The position numbers were made by a program, and so were the translations under genes. The notes under the pieces are model-generated. The model saw nothing but the letters and a program-made list of their open reading frames with translations, did no database searches and was not told the origin of the DNA. 64,000 nucleotides of DNA from NCBI GenBank assembly GCA_963728765.1, contig CAVSKX010000001.1, forward strand, positions 372,001 through 436,000, given 5' to 3'. Shown here piece by piece: positions 7,366-15,722 of this stretch. Origin of the DNA: AC-32 sp963728765 (GTDB lineage: Bacteria > Actinomycetota > Thermoleophilia > Gaiellales > Gaiellaceae). The first letter of the stretch is position 1, and each line of letters begins with the position of its first letter.

Positions 7366-9342
7366 ATGCTGCGAATCCACGCGGTTGGCGGCTTCCAGGT
7401 GGAGGTGGACGGACGAAAGCGCACCTCCCCGACCCCGGACCGCGCGACCGCGCTGCTCGCCTGGCTGGCGCTCAATCCCGGGAGCCACCGGCGGTCCGCC
7501 GTCGCGGCGCAATTCTGGCCCGACGTGCTCGACGACAGCGCCCGGGCCAGCCTGCGCAGCGCGCTCTGGTCGCTCCGGCGGCGGCTTGGAGACGATGCGA
7601 ACGGCGCCCTGATCGCGACCAGGGACCACGTCGGCCTCTCCGGCGAGGTGTGGGTCGACGTCGCCGAGGCGCGGCGGCTGCGCACCGAAGGACTGCTGGA
7701 CGAGGCGCTCGCGCTCGCTGACGGCGAGCTGCTTCCCGGCCTAGAGGACGAGTGGGCCTACGACGCCCGCGACGAGCACCGCGGCTGGACGGTGGCCTTG
7801 CTCGAGGAGCTCGCGGCGCGCGCGGACGGCGAGGGCGACACCAGGGCGGCGATCGAGCTTTCGCGCCGTGCGGCCGCGCTCGAGCCGCTGTCCGAGGATG
7901 TGCACCGGGCGCTCATGCGCCGGCTCGCCGACGCGGGCGACCGGCCGGGGGCGCTCACGCTCTACTCGGAGCTCCGCACGCGCCTGCTCAAGACCCTGCG
8001 CATCGGCCCGTCGGACGAGACCCGGGAGCTCGCCGAGTCGTTCCGGGCGCCGGAGACCGAGCTCGTTCCGACCCAGCTGAAGCGCGTGGACCGGGCGCTC
8101 TTCGTCGGCCGCGAAGCCGAGCTCGCCCGGCTACGCCCGCTGCGGGCCACCGCCTCCGAGACGACACACGTCGGGCTGATCGTGGGTGAGGCCGGCAGCG
8201 GGAAGACGAGGCTCGCCGCCCGCTTCGCGGTCGAGACCGCGGCGGAGGGAACGACCATCCTCTACGGCGCCTGCGGCGAGCAGGCGCTCGTCCCACTCGA
8301 GCCGTTCGCCGACGCCCTCGGGACGCGCGGTGAGCCGGGCCTCGACGCGGCGCTGGTCGAGGAGCGCCTGGCCGGCGTACCGGGGAGCCGCGTGCTGCTC
8401 GTGCTCGACGACCTCCAGTGGGCCGACCGGGTCACGCTGGCGCTGCTCTGCCGGATCGTCCGCGGGCCGCTCTCGTCCCGCCTGATCGTGATCGGCACCT
8501 ATCGCGAGGACGCGGCCGACGCGCCGCTCTACGGGGCGTTGGCCGATATCCGGCGCAGCTGCGACGTGGTGCGCATCGAGCTCGGCGGCCTCGGCCTGGC
8601 CGAGGTGGCAGCGTTGATCGGCAGCGCGTTCGAGACGAGCGCAGCCGCAGCGGAGGCGCGCACGATCCACGACCGCACGGGGGGAAACCCGTTTTACGTG
8701 CGCGAGCTGGCGCGACACGTCGCGGAGCGGCCCGCGACCGCCTTCGTGGACGTGCCGGAGGGCATTCGCGACGTCGTTCGCGCGCGGCTGAAGCGGCTGT
8801 CGCCGGGGTGCGCCGACGCGCTCGGCGCGGCGGCGGTGCTCGGAGACTCCTTCGACATCGCCGTGCTCGCCACGGTCACCGGGAACGAGGAGGACGAGCT
8901 ACAGCGGATCCTCGACGAGGTCGCCGAAGCAGGGCTCGTCGAGGAGGTCTCCGCCGGCCGCTACCGCTTCGCCCACCGCCTGACACGTGACGCCGTGTAC
9001 GCGGGCCTCGGCCCGAGCAGAAGGGCGCGGCTCCACGCCGCAGCCGCAACCGCCCTGGCGGAACAGCACGGCCCGGCGCCCGGGAGGCGGCTGGGCGAGA
9101 TCGCGCTGCACCGGTGCGAGGCCGCCGGCGAGGCCGGGGACGCCGAGGCGGTCGACCTGGCGGCCGAGGCCGCGGCGATCGCGATGGACGAGGGCGCCTA
9201 CGAGCAGGCGGTCGCGCTCCTCACGCGGGCGCTCGCGGTCGTTCCGGAGGGCGACATCGAGCGCCGCCGCTCGATCGCCGGTCACCGGGCACGCGCGTTC
9301 GCGCGCCTGACGCACGCAATCCTCGATACACCCGCCGACTAG
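7366..9342 (+). CDS. BTAD/SARP-type regulator with AAA ATPase domain
   Basis: A 658-residue predicted transcriptional regulator. It starts MLRIHAVGGFQVEVDGRK, an OmpR-like winged helix (residues about 1-90) with the SARP-typical NPGSHRRSAVAAQFWPDV. A bacterial transcriptional activation domain of TPR-like helices follows (about 95-240; LEPLSEDVHRALMRRLADAGD). A STAND/AAA module runs to about 530, with Walker A GEAGSGKT near residue 272 and Walker B VLLVLDDLQWAD, and then a helical region. It ends sooner than many relatives (900-1100 residues), with few TPRs. Its 3' end overlaps the convergent DUF4242 gene by 4 bp. The flanking DUF4242 and secreted genes are candidate targets (inference). The upstream gap of 110 bp is shared divergently with DUF4242 copy A. 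Confidence 0.88.
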   Translation: MLRIHAVGGFQVEVDGRKRTSPTPDRATALLAWLALNPGSHRRSAVAAQFWPDVLDDSARASLRSALWSLRRRLGDDANGALIATRDHVGLSGEVWVDVAEARRLRTEGLLDEALALADGELLPGLEDEWAYDARDEHRGWTVALLEELAARADGEGDTRAAIELSRRAAALEPLSEDVHRALMRRLADAGDRPGALTLYSELRTRLLKTLRIGPSDETRELAESFRAPETELVPTQLKRVDRALFVGREAELARLRPLRATASETTHVGLIVGEAGSGKTRLAARFAVETAAEGTTILYGACGEQALVPLEPFADALGTRGEPGLDAALVEERLAGVPGSRVLLVLDDLQWADRVTLALLCRIVRGPLSSRLIVIGTYREDAADAPLYGALADIRRSCDVVRIELGGLGLAEVAALIGSAFETSAAAAEARTIHDRTGGNPFYVRELARHVAERPATAFVDVPEGIRDVVRARLKRLSPGCADALGAAAVLGDSFDIAVLATVTGNEEDELQRILDEVAEAGLVEEVSAGRYRFAHRLTRDAVYAGLGPSRRARLHAAAATALAEQHGPAPGRRLGEIALHRCEAAGEAGDAEAVDLAAEAAAIAMDEGAYEQAVALLTRALAVVPEGDIERRRSIAGHRARAFARLTHAILDTPAD

Positions 9343-9644
9343 ATGTTCGCTGCGGCGGCGCGGCGGCGCACGTCTTCGGGCGTGACGTCGTCGACGATCT
9401 CGTAGAGGTTCGTGATCACGTGCGCTCCGAACCCGTCGGCGTGCTCCCGCAGCATCTCCTCGGTCGGCGCCGAGTAGATGCAGTACGTCTTGATCGCGCC
9501 GTTGTCGTCCATCACGACGTGGCTGTGCTCCCAGGTGATCTCCGGGTAGCGCTCCGCGGCGATGCGGTCGGAGCGGACGGTCGCGGCGAGCATGTCCTCG
9601 TCGCTGATCCGGTCGAAGAAGCGCTCGATCAGGTAGCGCGGCAT
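9339..9644 (-). CDS. DUF4242 family protein, copy B
   Basis: A 101-residue paralogue of the protein at 6961-7254, starting MPRYLIERFFDRISDED, with ITWEHSHVVMDDNGAIKTYCIYSAP and EEMLREHADGFGAHVITNLYE, the DUF4242 core. It overlaps the convergent regulator gene by 4 bp at the stop codons. Upstream on the same strand is the intact secreted protein at 9709-10254, so each DUF4242 copy neighbours one copy of that secreted protein. Confidence 0.85.
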   Translation of the reverse strand: MPRYLIERFFDRISDEDMLAATVRSDRIAAERYPEITWEHSHVVMDDNGAIKTYCIYSAPTEEMLREHADGFGAHVITNLYEIVDDVTPEDVRRRAAAANI

Positions 9645-9660
9645 CGGCTCTCAGCGTAAC

Positions 9661-9697
9661 GCCTGGGCGAGGGCGGCCTAAACACCCCCGCCCAGGC
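9661..9697 (-). terminator. Hairpin downstream of the secreted-protein gene
   Basis: A perfect 9-bp stem GCCTGGGCG/CGCCCAGGC (9661-9669, 9689-9697) lies 11 bp after the 9709 gene's stop and before the DUF4242 start. There is no T tract. Confidence 0.5.
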
Positions 9698-9708
9698 ACC
9701 GGGAGACG

Positions 9709-10254
9709 TCAGCAGTGCACTCGCGGGTTCCAGGGCTGCGTGAGCCCGGCCGGGTTGCGCTTCCAGATCCAGACGTGCAGCGCGTAGAAGGCGGGGATGC
9801 CGAACCGGTTCGGGGCCGGCGTGAGGAAGAACTGCTGCCCGAACATCGACGGCGGCGAGGAGTGCTGCGCGTTCCAGGCGTCGGCGAACACGATGTACTC
9901 GAGCGCCGCGAGCCTCAGCGTCCGGTCCCGCATCGGCGCGTAGACGAGCGCCTCCGGGTTCAGCGGGTCGAGCTGGGTGTCGCCCACGCCGCCGTTGACC
10001 CAGTGCACGCCCATGCCGCCCACGGGCTGGTTGTCGATGCAGGCGATGTTCTGCGCGTCGCGCAGCAGCGAGTACCCGGCACCCTGGGCGACGCTGATGT
10101 CGTGGTACTTGGCCGTGGCGTGACGCAATGCCTGGGCCGCGGACGGGTGGTGCTTCGTCGTTCCCGCCTGCGCGACGACGGCGGTCACCGCGATCGCCGC
10201 AGCGGCAAGCGCCAGCCCGCCGAGCGCGAGGCGTTTACGTGGGAGACGTCGCAT
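9709..10254 (-). CDS. Secreted protein of unknown function
   Basis: A 181-residue protein. The chosen ATG at 10254 has GAAGGAGGATCC before it and opens MRRLPRKRLALGGLALAAAAIAV, a signal peptide; the frame extends 30 codons further but without a ribosome-binding site. The mature part contains HPSAAQALRHATAKYHD, NIACIDNQPVGGMGVHWVN, ALEYIVFADAW, and the C-terminal PNRFGIPAFYALHVWIW ending PWNPRVHC. Two cysteines could pair. I do not recognise a named domain, though similar proteins of unknown function are common in soil actinobacteria (general impression). A broken paralogue is at 6726-6951. Confidence 0.75.
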   Translation of the reverse strand: MRRLPRKRLALGGLALAAAAIAVTAVVAQAGTTKHHPSAAQALRHATAKYHDISVAQGAGYSLLRDAQNIACIDNQPVGGMGVHWVNGGVGDTQLDPLNPEALVYAPMRDRTLRLAALEYIVFADAWNAQHSSPPSMFGQQFFLTPAPNRFGIPAFYALHVWIWKRNPAGLTQPWNPRVHC

Positions 10255-10411
10255 GGATCCTCCTTCGTTCGGGCTCGCCTGCCGGACGAGATAGTCGTGC
10301 CTGGCGTCGAGCGCCGAGGTGATGACGTGCGGATGCAAGTTCACGCCTCGACGCTACGAGCACGGCGACGGGGCCCGCATCGGCCGGGCTACCTACGTTT
10401 CGGCTCGCGGC

Positions 10412-13015
10412 CTACCTATGTTGGGCGAGCCCGAGCCGCACCGCCTCGGCGCTGGCCTCGGCCCGCGAGCGGACGTCGAGCTTGCGGAGGATCGCCGAGA
10501 CGTGGTGGTCAACCGTCCGCTGGGAGACAAAGAGGCGGCCGGCGATCTCGGCGTTGCGCAGGCCGCCGGCGACGAGGTCCAGCACTTCCGCCTCGCGAGG
10601 CGTGAGGCCCGCTGGGTTGGCACGAGTGGCCGCACGAGGGCCGCGCGCGAGGCCGCGAGCACCACGTTCGCGCAGTCGGCGCGACACGATCGCGGCCGCA
10701 GGCTTCGCACCGAAGCCCTGGAGTGCGTCGAGACTGCGGCGAAGGGCGACTTCGTCGTCAGCCGCCACGAGCGCGAGGGCAGCCTCGTACGAGCACCCGC
10801 GACGTGACCACGCCTCCGCTGCGCGCTCCCAGTCGCCGGTCAGCTCGAGCGCCCAGGGCTCCGCGACAAGCGGCGGCCGGCCCTCGTCGATGCCGGAGCG
10901 CCGGCGCCAGCACGCGAGCTCACCGGCCCACCAGAGCGCGCGGCCTTCGATCGACCGGTCGAGGGCCTCGTCGGTCTCGGCGGCCACGGCGTCGCGGCGG
11001 CCCGCGAGCCAGAGCGCCTCAGCCCGCGCGGCGGCGACCGGCGCCACCCACTGCAGCTCACCGGAAGCCGCCGCGAGCTCCTCGGCCTCGTCGAGGGCCT
11101 CCCACTCGCCGTCCTCGCCGCGCCGCGCGTGCACGAGCCCGATCACGAGCAGCGCGACGATCCGCGGCAGCGGCGTCCCCGGCCTCACGACGCTCGAAGG
11201 AATGGCCTCGACCGCCTCGTCCCACCGCCCGCGGTCGAGCTCGGTCCGCGCGTGGTAGACGTGCATATAACGCAGCCAGAGGTCGAGGCCACGCTCGCTG
11301 CAGTACTCCGTCCCAGAGGCGATGTGGAGGTCGGCAAGCTCGTAGTCGCGGTTTCGCTGCGCGACGTCGGCGAGGTGGATGTAGGCCCGGCCGATGTGCT
11401 CCTCGAGCCCCTCCTCCTGAGCCAACCGGAGGCTGCGTTCGAGCTTCTCGCGGCCTTCGGGCTGTCCCTCGATCAGCTCCTGCATTCCGAGCGTGTTCAG
11501 TGTGTGGACGACGAGCTCGGTCTGCCCCAACCTCTCGGCGAGCTCGAGCCCGCGCGTGGCGGCTGAAGCCGCGGCGTCGAGGTCGTTGACGTTGAGCGCG
11601 ATCATGGCGAGGTTCGCATAGGCCCGCGCGAGCTCGCGCCCCGGCGGACACGTCTCGAGCAGCTCGACCGCCCGTTGTCCGGTTTCTTCGCCCTTCGCTG
11701 TCATCGCCCCGCAGCGCTGGATCGCCGACAGCTGGCAGAGCGCGTCGCCCTCGCGCAGTCGGTCGCCCGAAGCACGGCGGATCTCGATCGCCGCCTCGAG
11801 CCACTCCACGCCTTCGGCGAAGCGGTCGACGAGGTAGCACTCGTGTGCACCGCGCTCGAGCAGGTCCGCACGCCGTTCCGGCTCGAGGCGGTCGCCGAAC
11901 CGCAGCGCACGTGCGTACTGCGCCGCCGCCTCGCGATGGGCGCCGATCGCGGACGCCCGCGCTGCAGCCGCGGGAGCGAACTCGAGCACGGCTCCGACCT
12001 CGCCGGCGGCCTCGGCGTGGTGGGCGAGCCGGGCGGTGTCGGCGCCGCGCTCGCGCAGCGCCTCGAGCGCGCGGCGGTGGAGCAAGACGCGCTCGAGCGG
12101 GTTGATCGACTCCTCGATGGCGATCCGCGCGAGTTCGTGCCTGAACGTCACCGCATCGCCCTCAGCCACGAGCATCCCCGAGGCCAGGCAATCGCCCAGT
12201 TGGGAGGACGCATGGCGGCAGAGCGCCTCGAGGAGCGGAAGCTCCGCTCGCGGGGGAACGACCGAGACCGCGTCGAGGACGCAGCGAGCGGCCGGATCCA
12301 CACGGGACGCGCGGGCGAGCACCGCGTCACGCACCGTCGGGGGAATGGTCGGATCGCCTCCCGCGAGCACCTCCGAGACGAAGAACGGGTTACCGCGCGT
12401 GCGCGCGAAGAGCTCCTCGACGTCCAGGTCGTGCGCCGTCGCAAGCTCCCGCACCGCATCGAGCGTCAGCGGCGGCAGGGAAATCCGCTCGACGCCGGGC
12501 ACTGCCGCGAGCTCGCCGAGCACCACCCGCAGCGGGTGGGCGGCGTGCAGCTCGTCGTCGCGGAAGGTGCCTATGAGAAGAGCCCTGCTCGCCTCGACGC
12601 GCCGCCCGAGCAGGCGCAGGACGTCGAGCGTCGCCTCGTCGGCCCAGTGGAGATCCTCCAGCACGAGCACGGTCGACCGGCGGCTCACCTCCTCGATCAC
12701 CGCCACCAGCACCTCGTGGGGCCGAGCGTCGTGCTCGATCAGCTCCGCGAGGAGGCCGCCCGTCTCGGCGGCGACGTCGGCGAACGGCGCCAGGGGCCTC
12801 GGCGTGAAGAGCGCGTCACACGCGCCCTCGAGCACGCGCATCTCGCCGGCCGCGTCTGAGCAGAAGCGGCGGACGAGCGCGGTCTTCCCGACCCCGGCCT
12901 CGCCCGTGATGAACACGAGCCGACCGGATCCACCCTCGACCTGCCTCTGGGCCTCGCCGAGGGCGCCGAGGAACGACTCACGCTCGAGAAGCCTGCTGGC
13001 TCCCACAGCGCCCAC
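10412..13015 (-). CDS. LuxR-family regulator with large AAA/STAND ATPase domain (LAL type)
   Basis: An 867-residue predicted transcriptional activator. It starts SRLLERESFLGALGEAQRQV; Walker A GEAGVGKT is at residues 38-45 and Walker B is VLVLEDLHWADE. An arginine-finger/WHD-like section and a long TPR-type helical region (about 330-760; for example EGDALCQLSAIQRCGAM and YANLAMIALNVNDLDAA) follow. A C-terminal LuxR helix-turn-helix completes it: LTPREAEVLDLVAGGLRNAE, then VSQRTVDHHVSAILRKLDV. This matches MalT-like LAL regulators, which bind ATP and an inducer and then activate promoters. Targets are unknown. It is transcribed away from the secreted-protein/DUF4242 pair. Confidence 0.92.
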   Translation of the reverse strand: MGAVGASRLLERESFLGALGEAQRQVEGGSGRLVFITGEAGVGKTALVRRFCSDAAGEMRVLEGACDALFTPRPLAPFADVAAETGGLLAELIEHDARPHEVLVAVIEEVSRRSTVLVLEDLHWADEATLDVLRLLGRRVEASRALLIGTFRDDELHAAHPLRVVLGELAAVPGVERISLPPLTLDAVRELATAHDLDVEELFARTRGNPFFVSEVLAGGDPTIPPTVRDAVLARASRVDPAARCVLDAVSVVPPRAELPLLEALCRHASSQLGDCLASGMLVAEGDAVTFRHELARIAIEESINPLERVLLHRRALEALRERGADTARLAHHAEAAGEVGAVLEFAPAAAARASAIGAHREAAAQYARALRFGDRLEPERRADLLERGAHECYLVDRFAEGVEWLEAAIEIRRASGDRLREGDALCQLSAIQRCGAMTAKGEETGQRAVELLETCPPGRELARAYANLAMIALNVNDLDAAASAATRGLELAERLGQTELVVHTLNTLGMQELIEGQPEGREKLERSLRLAQEEGLEEHIGRAYIHLADVAQRNRDYELADLHIASGTEYCSERGLDLWLRYMHVYHARTELDRGRWDEAVEAIPSSVVRPGTPLPRIVALLVIGLVHARRGEDGEWEALDEAEELAAASGELQWVAPVAAARAEALWLAGRRDAVAAETDEALDRSIEGRALWWAGELACWRRRSGIDEGRPPLVAEPWALELTGDWERAAEAWSRRGCSYEAALALVAADDEVALRRSLDALQGFGAKPAAAIVSRRLRERGARGLARGPRAATRANPAGLTPREAEVLDLVAGGLRNAEIAGRLFVSQRTVDHHVSAILRKLDVRSRAEASAEAVRLGLAQHR

Positions 13016-13069
13016 GGGTAGATGGTGCGCCTCCGGCGGCCCGCCTGCAAGTCGTCTTTCGCCAGGGCG

Positions 13070-13104
13070 GGGCCGCGCGCCCGGTAAGGCCGAGCGCGCG
13101 GCCC
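13070..13104 (-). terminator. GC hairpin after the propeller gene
   Basis: A perfect 11-bp stem GGGCCGCGCGC/GCGCGCGGCCC (13070-13080, 13094-13104) lies directly downstream of the 13111 stop, before the LuxR gene start. There is no T tract in either direction. Confidence 0.5.
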
Positions 13105-13110
13105 AGAGAG

Positions 13111-15279
13111 CTAGCGCTTCGCCGGCTTCGGCGAAACGAGCTTGACTGTCAGTGCCGGCGTCGCCGCCGCGGCATGGTCGGCGTCGGCGAAGACCTGCGC
13201 GACGAAGATCGCGGTCCTTGTCACCGGCCAGCGCATGCTGAACCGACCGTTGGAGGCGATCGTCGCACGCTTCACCGCCCAGCGGTCTCCCATGTAGCGC
13301 GAGACGATGATCTCCTCGCCACCCACGGCCGGGCCGAGCCTGCCGCGGAGCGTGATCGTGCCGCGCTTCGGCAGGACCCTCGGCTTCGCGGTCAGCGTGA
13401 GCTTCCGGACGACCCCGACGTCACCGCCGGTCGTCGTCGCGTAGAGGATCGAGCTGCCGACGAGGAGGTAGCTGGTCGAGCCGGCGGCCTCGAGCGCGGT
13501 CGCGTTGCCCCCGCTCACGAACTGCGGAGCCCACGTCGTGCCTCCGTCATTCGTCCGAAGCAGGTAGCCGCCGGCGCCGCGCGGCCCCGACGGCGCCAGG
13601 ACGAAGGCGTGCGTCGCATCGGAGAAGTCGACCCCAGTGACATGCCAGGCGCCGAGGCAATCGATCTCGGCCCAAGACTTGCCGCCGTTGCGGGTCCACC
13701 ACAGCTCCCCGCGGGTGTCGAGCAGGAGCCCGCGAGCCGCGGTTCCGAACGCAACGTCGCGAATGGAGCGCTTGTTCGGAAGCTGGACGCGCTTCCACGT
13801 GGCACCCCTGTCACGGGACACGATCAGCGTCCGCGCCCCGAACGCGTAGACGATGCCGCCGGCGCGCTCGCCGGAGCTGACGACAGCCGTCCGCGCAACC
13901 CGGTTCGCTACGGGCAGGAACTCGCCGCCACCGTTCGTCGAGCGGCGGATCCCGCGCGGCCCGATGAGCAGAATCCGCGTGCTGTCGAGAGCCACGACTG
14001 CGCCCGGGACGGTTCGCGTGCCCATGTCGAGGATCCGGTAGCTGGCGCCTCCGTTGTCGGAGCGCTGCAGTGACCCGTCAGCCGCGAGCACGAACAGCGT
14101 GTCCACCGTGGGCGCGGCAATCGAGACGATCCTCGCCGAGGTCGGCGGGCTGATGTTCGTCCACGTCTGGCCGCGGTCGACGGTGCGGGCCAGCACGCCC
14201 TCGTCACCGCCGGCATAGGCGACCAGATTCGACACGGCGTAGACGAGGCGGAACGACCCGACGATCCGCGAGCCGATGGTCTTCCACGTCGCGCCCGCGT
14301 CTGCCGAGGTCTGCGCGCTGCCGTAGGAGCCGACGCTGATTGCGTTGGTGCCGGAGACGAAAGCCGCCGCAAGCGTCGGGTCACTCGACGGGACGATCGA
14401 CGTGAAGGTGTTACCGCCGTCCGCGGTACGAAGCACCTGCGCCCCGCTCTCCGTGGCGATCAGGGCCGTGTTCGCGTCGGCGGTGCTGATCGAGCTCAGG
14501 TCGCCAGGCGGAACGCCTGAGATCGACTTTGGATCCCAGGTCTTGCCGCCGTCGACGCTCCTGAGCAGGGTCATCCCCTTGCCGACAGCGTAGAACGTCG
14601 AGGCATCCGCCTGGTCGATCCCGCTCAGGGGAGGCGACCCGGCATCGACTTGCGTCCACGACGCAGCGCCGTCCGTCGTGCGCTGGATGACGCCCCCGCG
14701 TGTGACGACGAACGCCGCCGTATCGGAGATCGCGACGATGTCGCTGGGGGCACCACCGGGAACGGCGGTCTTCCGGGAAAACGTCCGGCCGCCATCGGCA
14801 GTCGAGAGAACCGCACCGTTCGAGAGCAGGAGGTATCCAACCTGCTTCGACGGGAAGGCGACCGTCGAGAGCTGCGCGCCTCCGCGCGAGAAGGGCAAGC
14901 GCGCGAACGTCTGCCCGCCGTTGTCCGAGCGAAGCAGGGTCGTCGGATTGCCGATGACGACCGACGCCGGGTCGTTTCCGACGATGCGCACGATCGTGAG
15001 GTTGCTCTGGACCCCCGTGACGAGACCGTTCCACGTCGCCCCGTTGTCCGTGCTTTTCAGCAACGTGCCTTCATTGCCGGCGGCGTACGCCGTCCCGTTG
15101 GCAGCAGCGAGGTGTGTGAGGTTCGATGGGCCGAGCAGCGGGTTGCCGGCATACCACCCGGAGCCCGGCGTGTTGACGCCCGACCGGGCGCCCGAGAGGA
15201 GAAACAGCGCGGCAAGCGCGGCGACTCCGCATGCCAGCAGCCGCCTTCTCCCCCGTGCGATGAGTGGAGTGGTGGACAT
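13111..15279 (-). CDS. Secreted Ycf48/BNR-repeat beta-propeller protein
   Basis: A 722-residue exported protein. The ATG at 15279 is preceded by AAAGGACG and opens a signal segment, RRRLLACGVAALAALFLLSG. The body is a series of sialidase/BNR-like blades with recurring motifs such as GTLLKSTDNGATWNGL, TTLLRSDNGGQTFARL, GVIQRTTDGAASWTQV, MTLLRSVDGGKTWDPK, GVLARTVDRGQTWTNI and GELWWTRNGGKSWAEI, as in Ycf48/HCF136. It ends with an Ig-like strand domain (from about residue 640, RVLPKRGTITLRGRLG) and a basic tail KPAKR. Probably a cell-surface or periplasmic scaffold. The frame continues upstream in the genome for 70 codons but lacks a plausible signal there. Confidence 0.85.
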   Translation of the reverse strand: MSTTPLIARGRRRLLACGVAALAALFLLSGARSGVNTPGSGWYAGNPLLGPSNLTHLAAANGTAYAAGNEGTLLKSTDNGATWNGLVTGVQSNLTIVRIVGNDPASVVIGNPTTLLRSDNGGQTFARLPFSRGGAQLSTVAFPSKQVGYLLLSNGAVLSTADGGRTFSRKTAVPGGAPSDIVAISDTAAFVVTRGGVIQRTTDGAASWTQVDAGSPPLSGIDQADASTFYAVGKGMTLLRSVDGGKTWDPKSISGVPPGDLSSISTADANTALIATESGAQVLRTADGGNTFTSIVPSSDPTLAAAFVSGTNAISVGSYGSAQTSADAGATWKTIGSRIVGSFRLVYAVSNLVAYAGGDEGVLARTVDRGQTWTNISPPTSARIVSIAAPTVDTLFVLAADGSLQRSDNGGASYRILDMGTRTVPGAVVALDSTRILLIGPRGIRRSTNGGGEFLPVANRVARTAVVSSGERAGGIVYAFGARTLIVSRDRGATWKRVQLPNKRSIRDVAFGTAARGLLLDTRGELWWTRNGGKSWAEIDCLGAWHVTGVDFSDATHAFVLAPSGPRGAGGYLLRTNDGGTTWAPQFVSGGNATALEAAGSTSYLLVGSSILYATTTGGDVGVVRKLTLTAKPRVLPKRGTITLRGRLGPAVGGEEIIVSRYMGDRWAVKRATIASNGRFSMRWPVTRTAIFVAQVFADADHAAAATPALTVKLVSPKPAKR

Positions 15280-15469
15280 GACCACGTCCTTTCTGCGACG
15301 CCCTCTCGCCAAGAGTCGTCCTCGCGCGGGCGCCGGCCCACGTAGCGTCGCACTGCGATGCGTTTTCGGCATCGGCACCCGTACGGCTTTGCCATCCGTA
15401 GCTCCTACGGAGCCTGAGACGGCACGTCCGACGGATGTCTGCGGGCCGGCGGCGTGGCAAGGTCGTCCG

Positions 15470-15709
15470 GTGGAGGTCGACGGAACCATCGGATTTCGCG
15501 TTTCCGACGGACAGGGTTCGCGCGTTGGGCAGGTCGAGAGCCCGCTCTATGGCAGCGGCCCCGATGTGCCGGATGCGCTCGCGGTTCGCTCGGGATGCCT
15601 TCTACACCGGCATTACATCGTCCCCGCCGCCGCGATCCGGCTGATCGACCGGGACGGGCACCGGATCGAGCTCCGTCTGGACCGCGAGCACCTTCGCCGC
15701 TTCCTCTAG
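15470..15709 (+). CDS. PRC-barrel-like domain protein
   Basis: A short protein, about 79 residues from the GTG at 15470 (RPVEVDGTIGFRVSDGQGSR), continuing VGQVESPLYGSG, ALAVRSGCLLHRHYIVPAAA and ending with the PRC-barrel-like RLIDRDGHRIELRLDREHLR. PRC-barrel proteins are small beta-barrels with assorted binding roles. The start is uncertain: a TTG at 15389 would add 27 residues, and the frame stays open further up but runs into the divergent propeller gene. A weak AAGG precedes the GTG. It ends 13 bp before the aminotransferase GTG. Confidence 0.6.
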   Translation: MEVDGTIGFRVSDGQGSRVGQVESPLYGSGPDVPDALAVRSGCLLHRHYIVPAAAIRLIDRDGHRIELRLDREHLRRFL

Positions 15710-15722
15710 CTAGGATCGGCCC

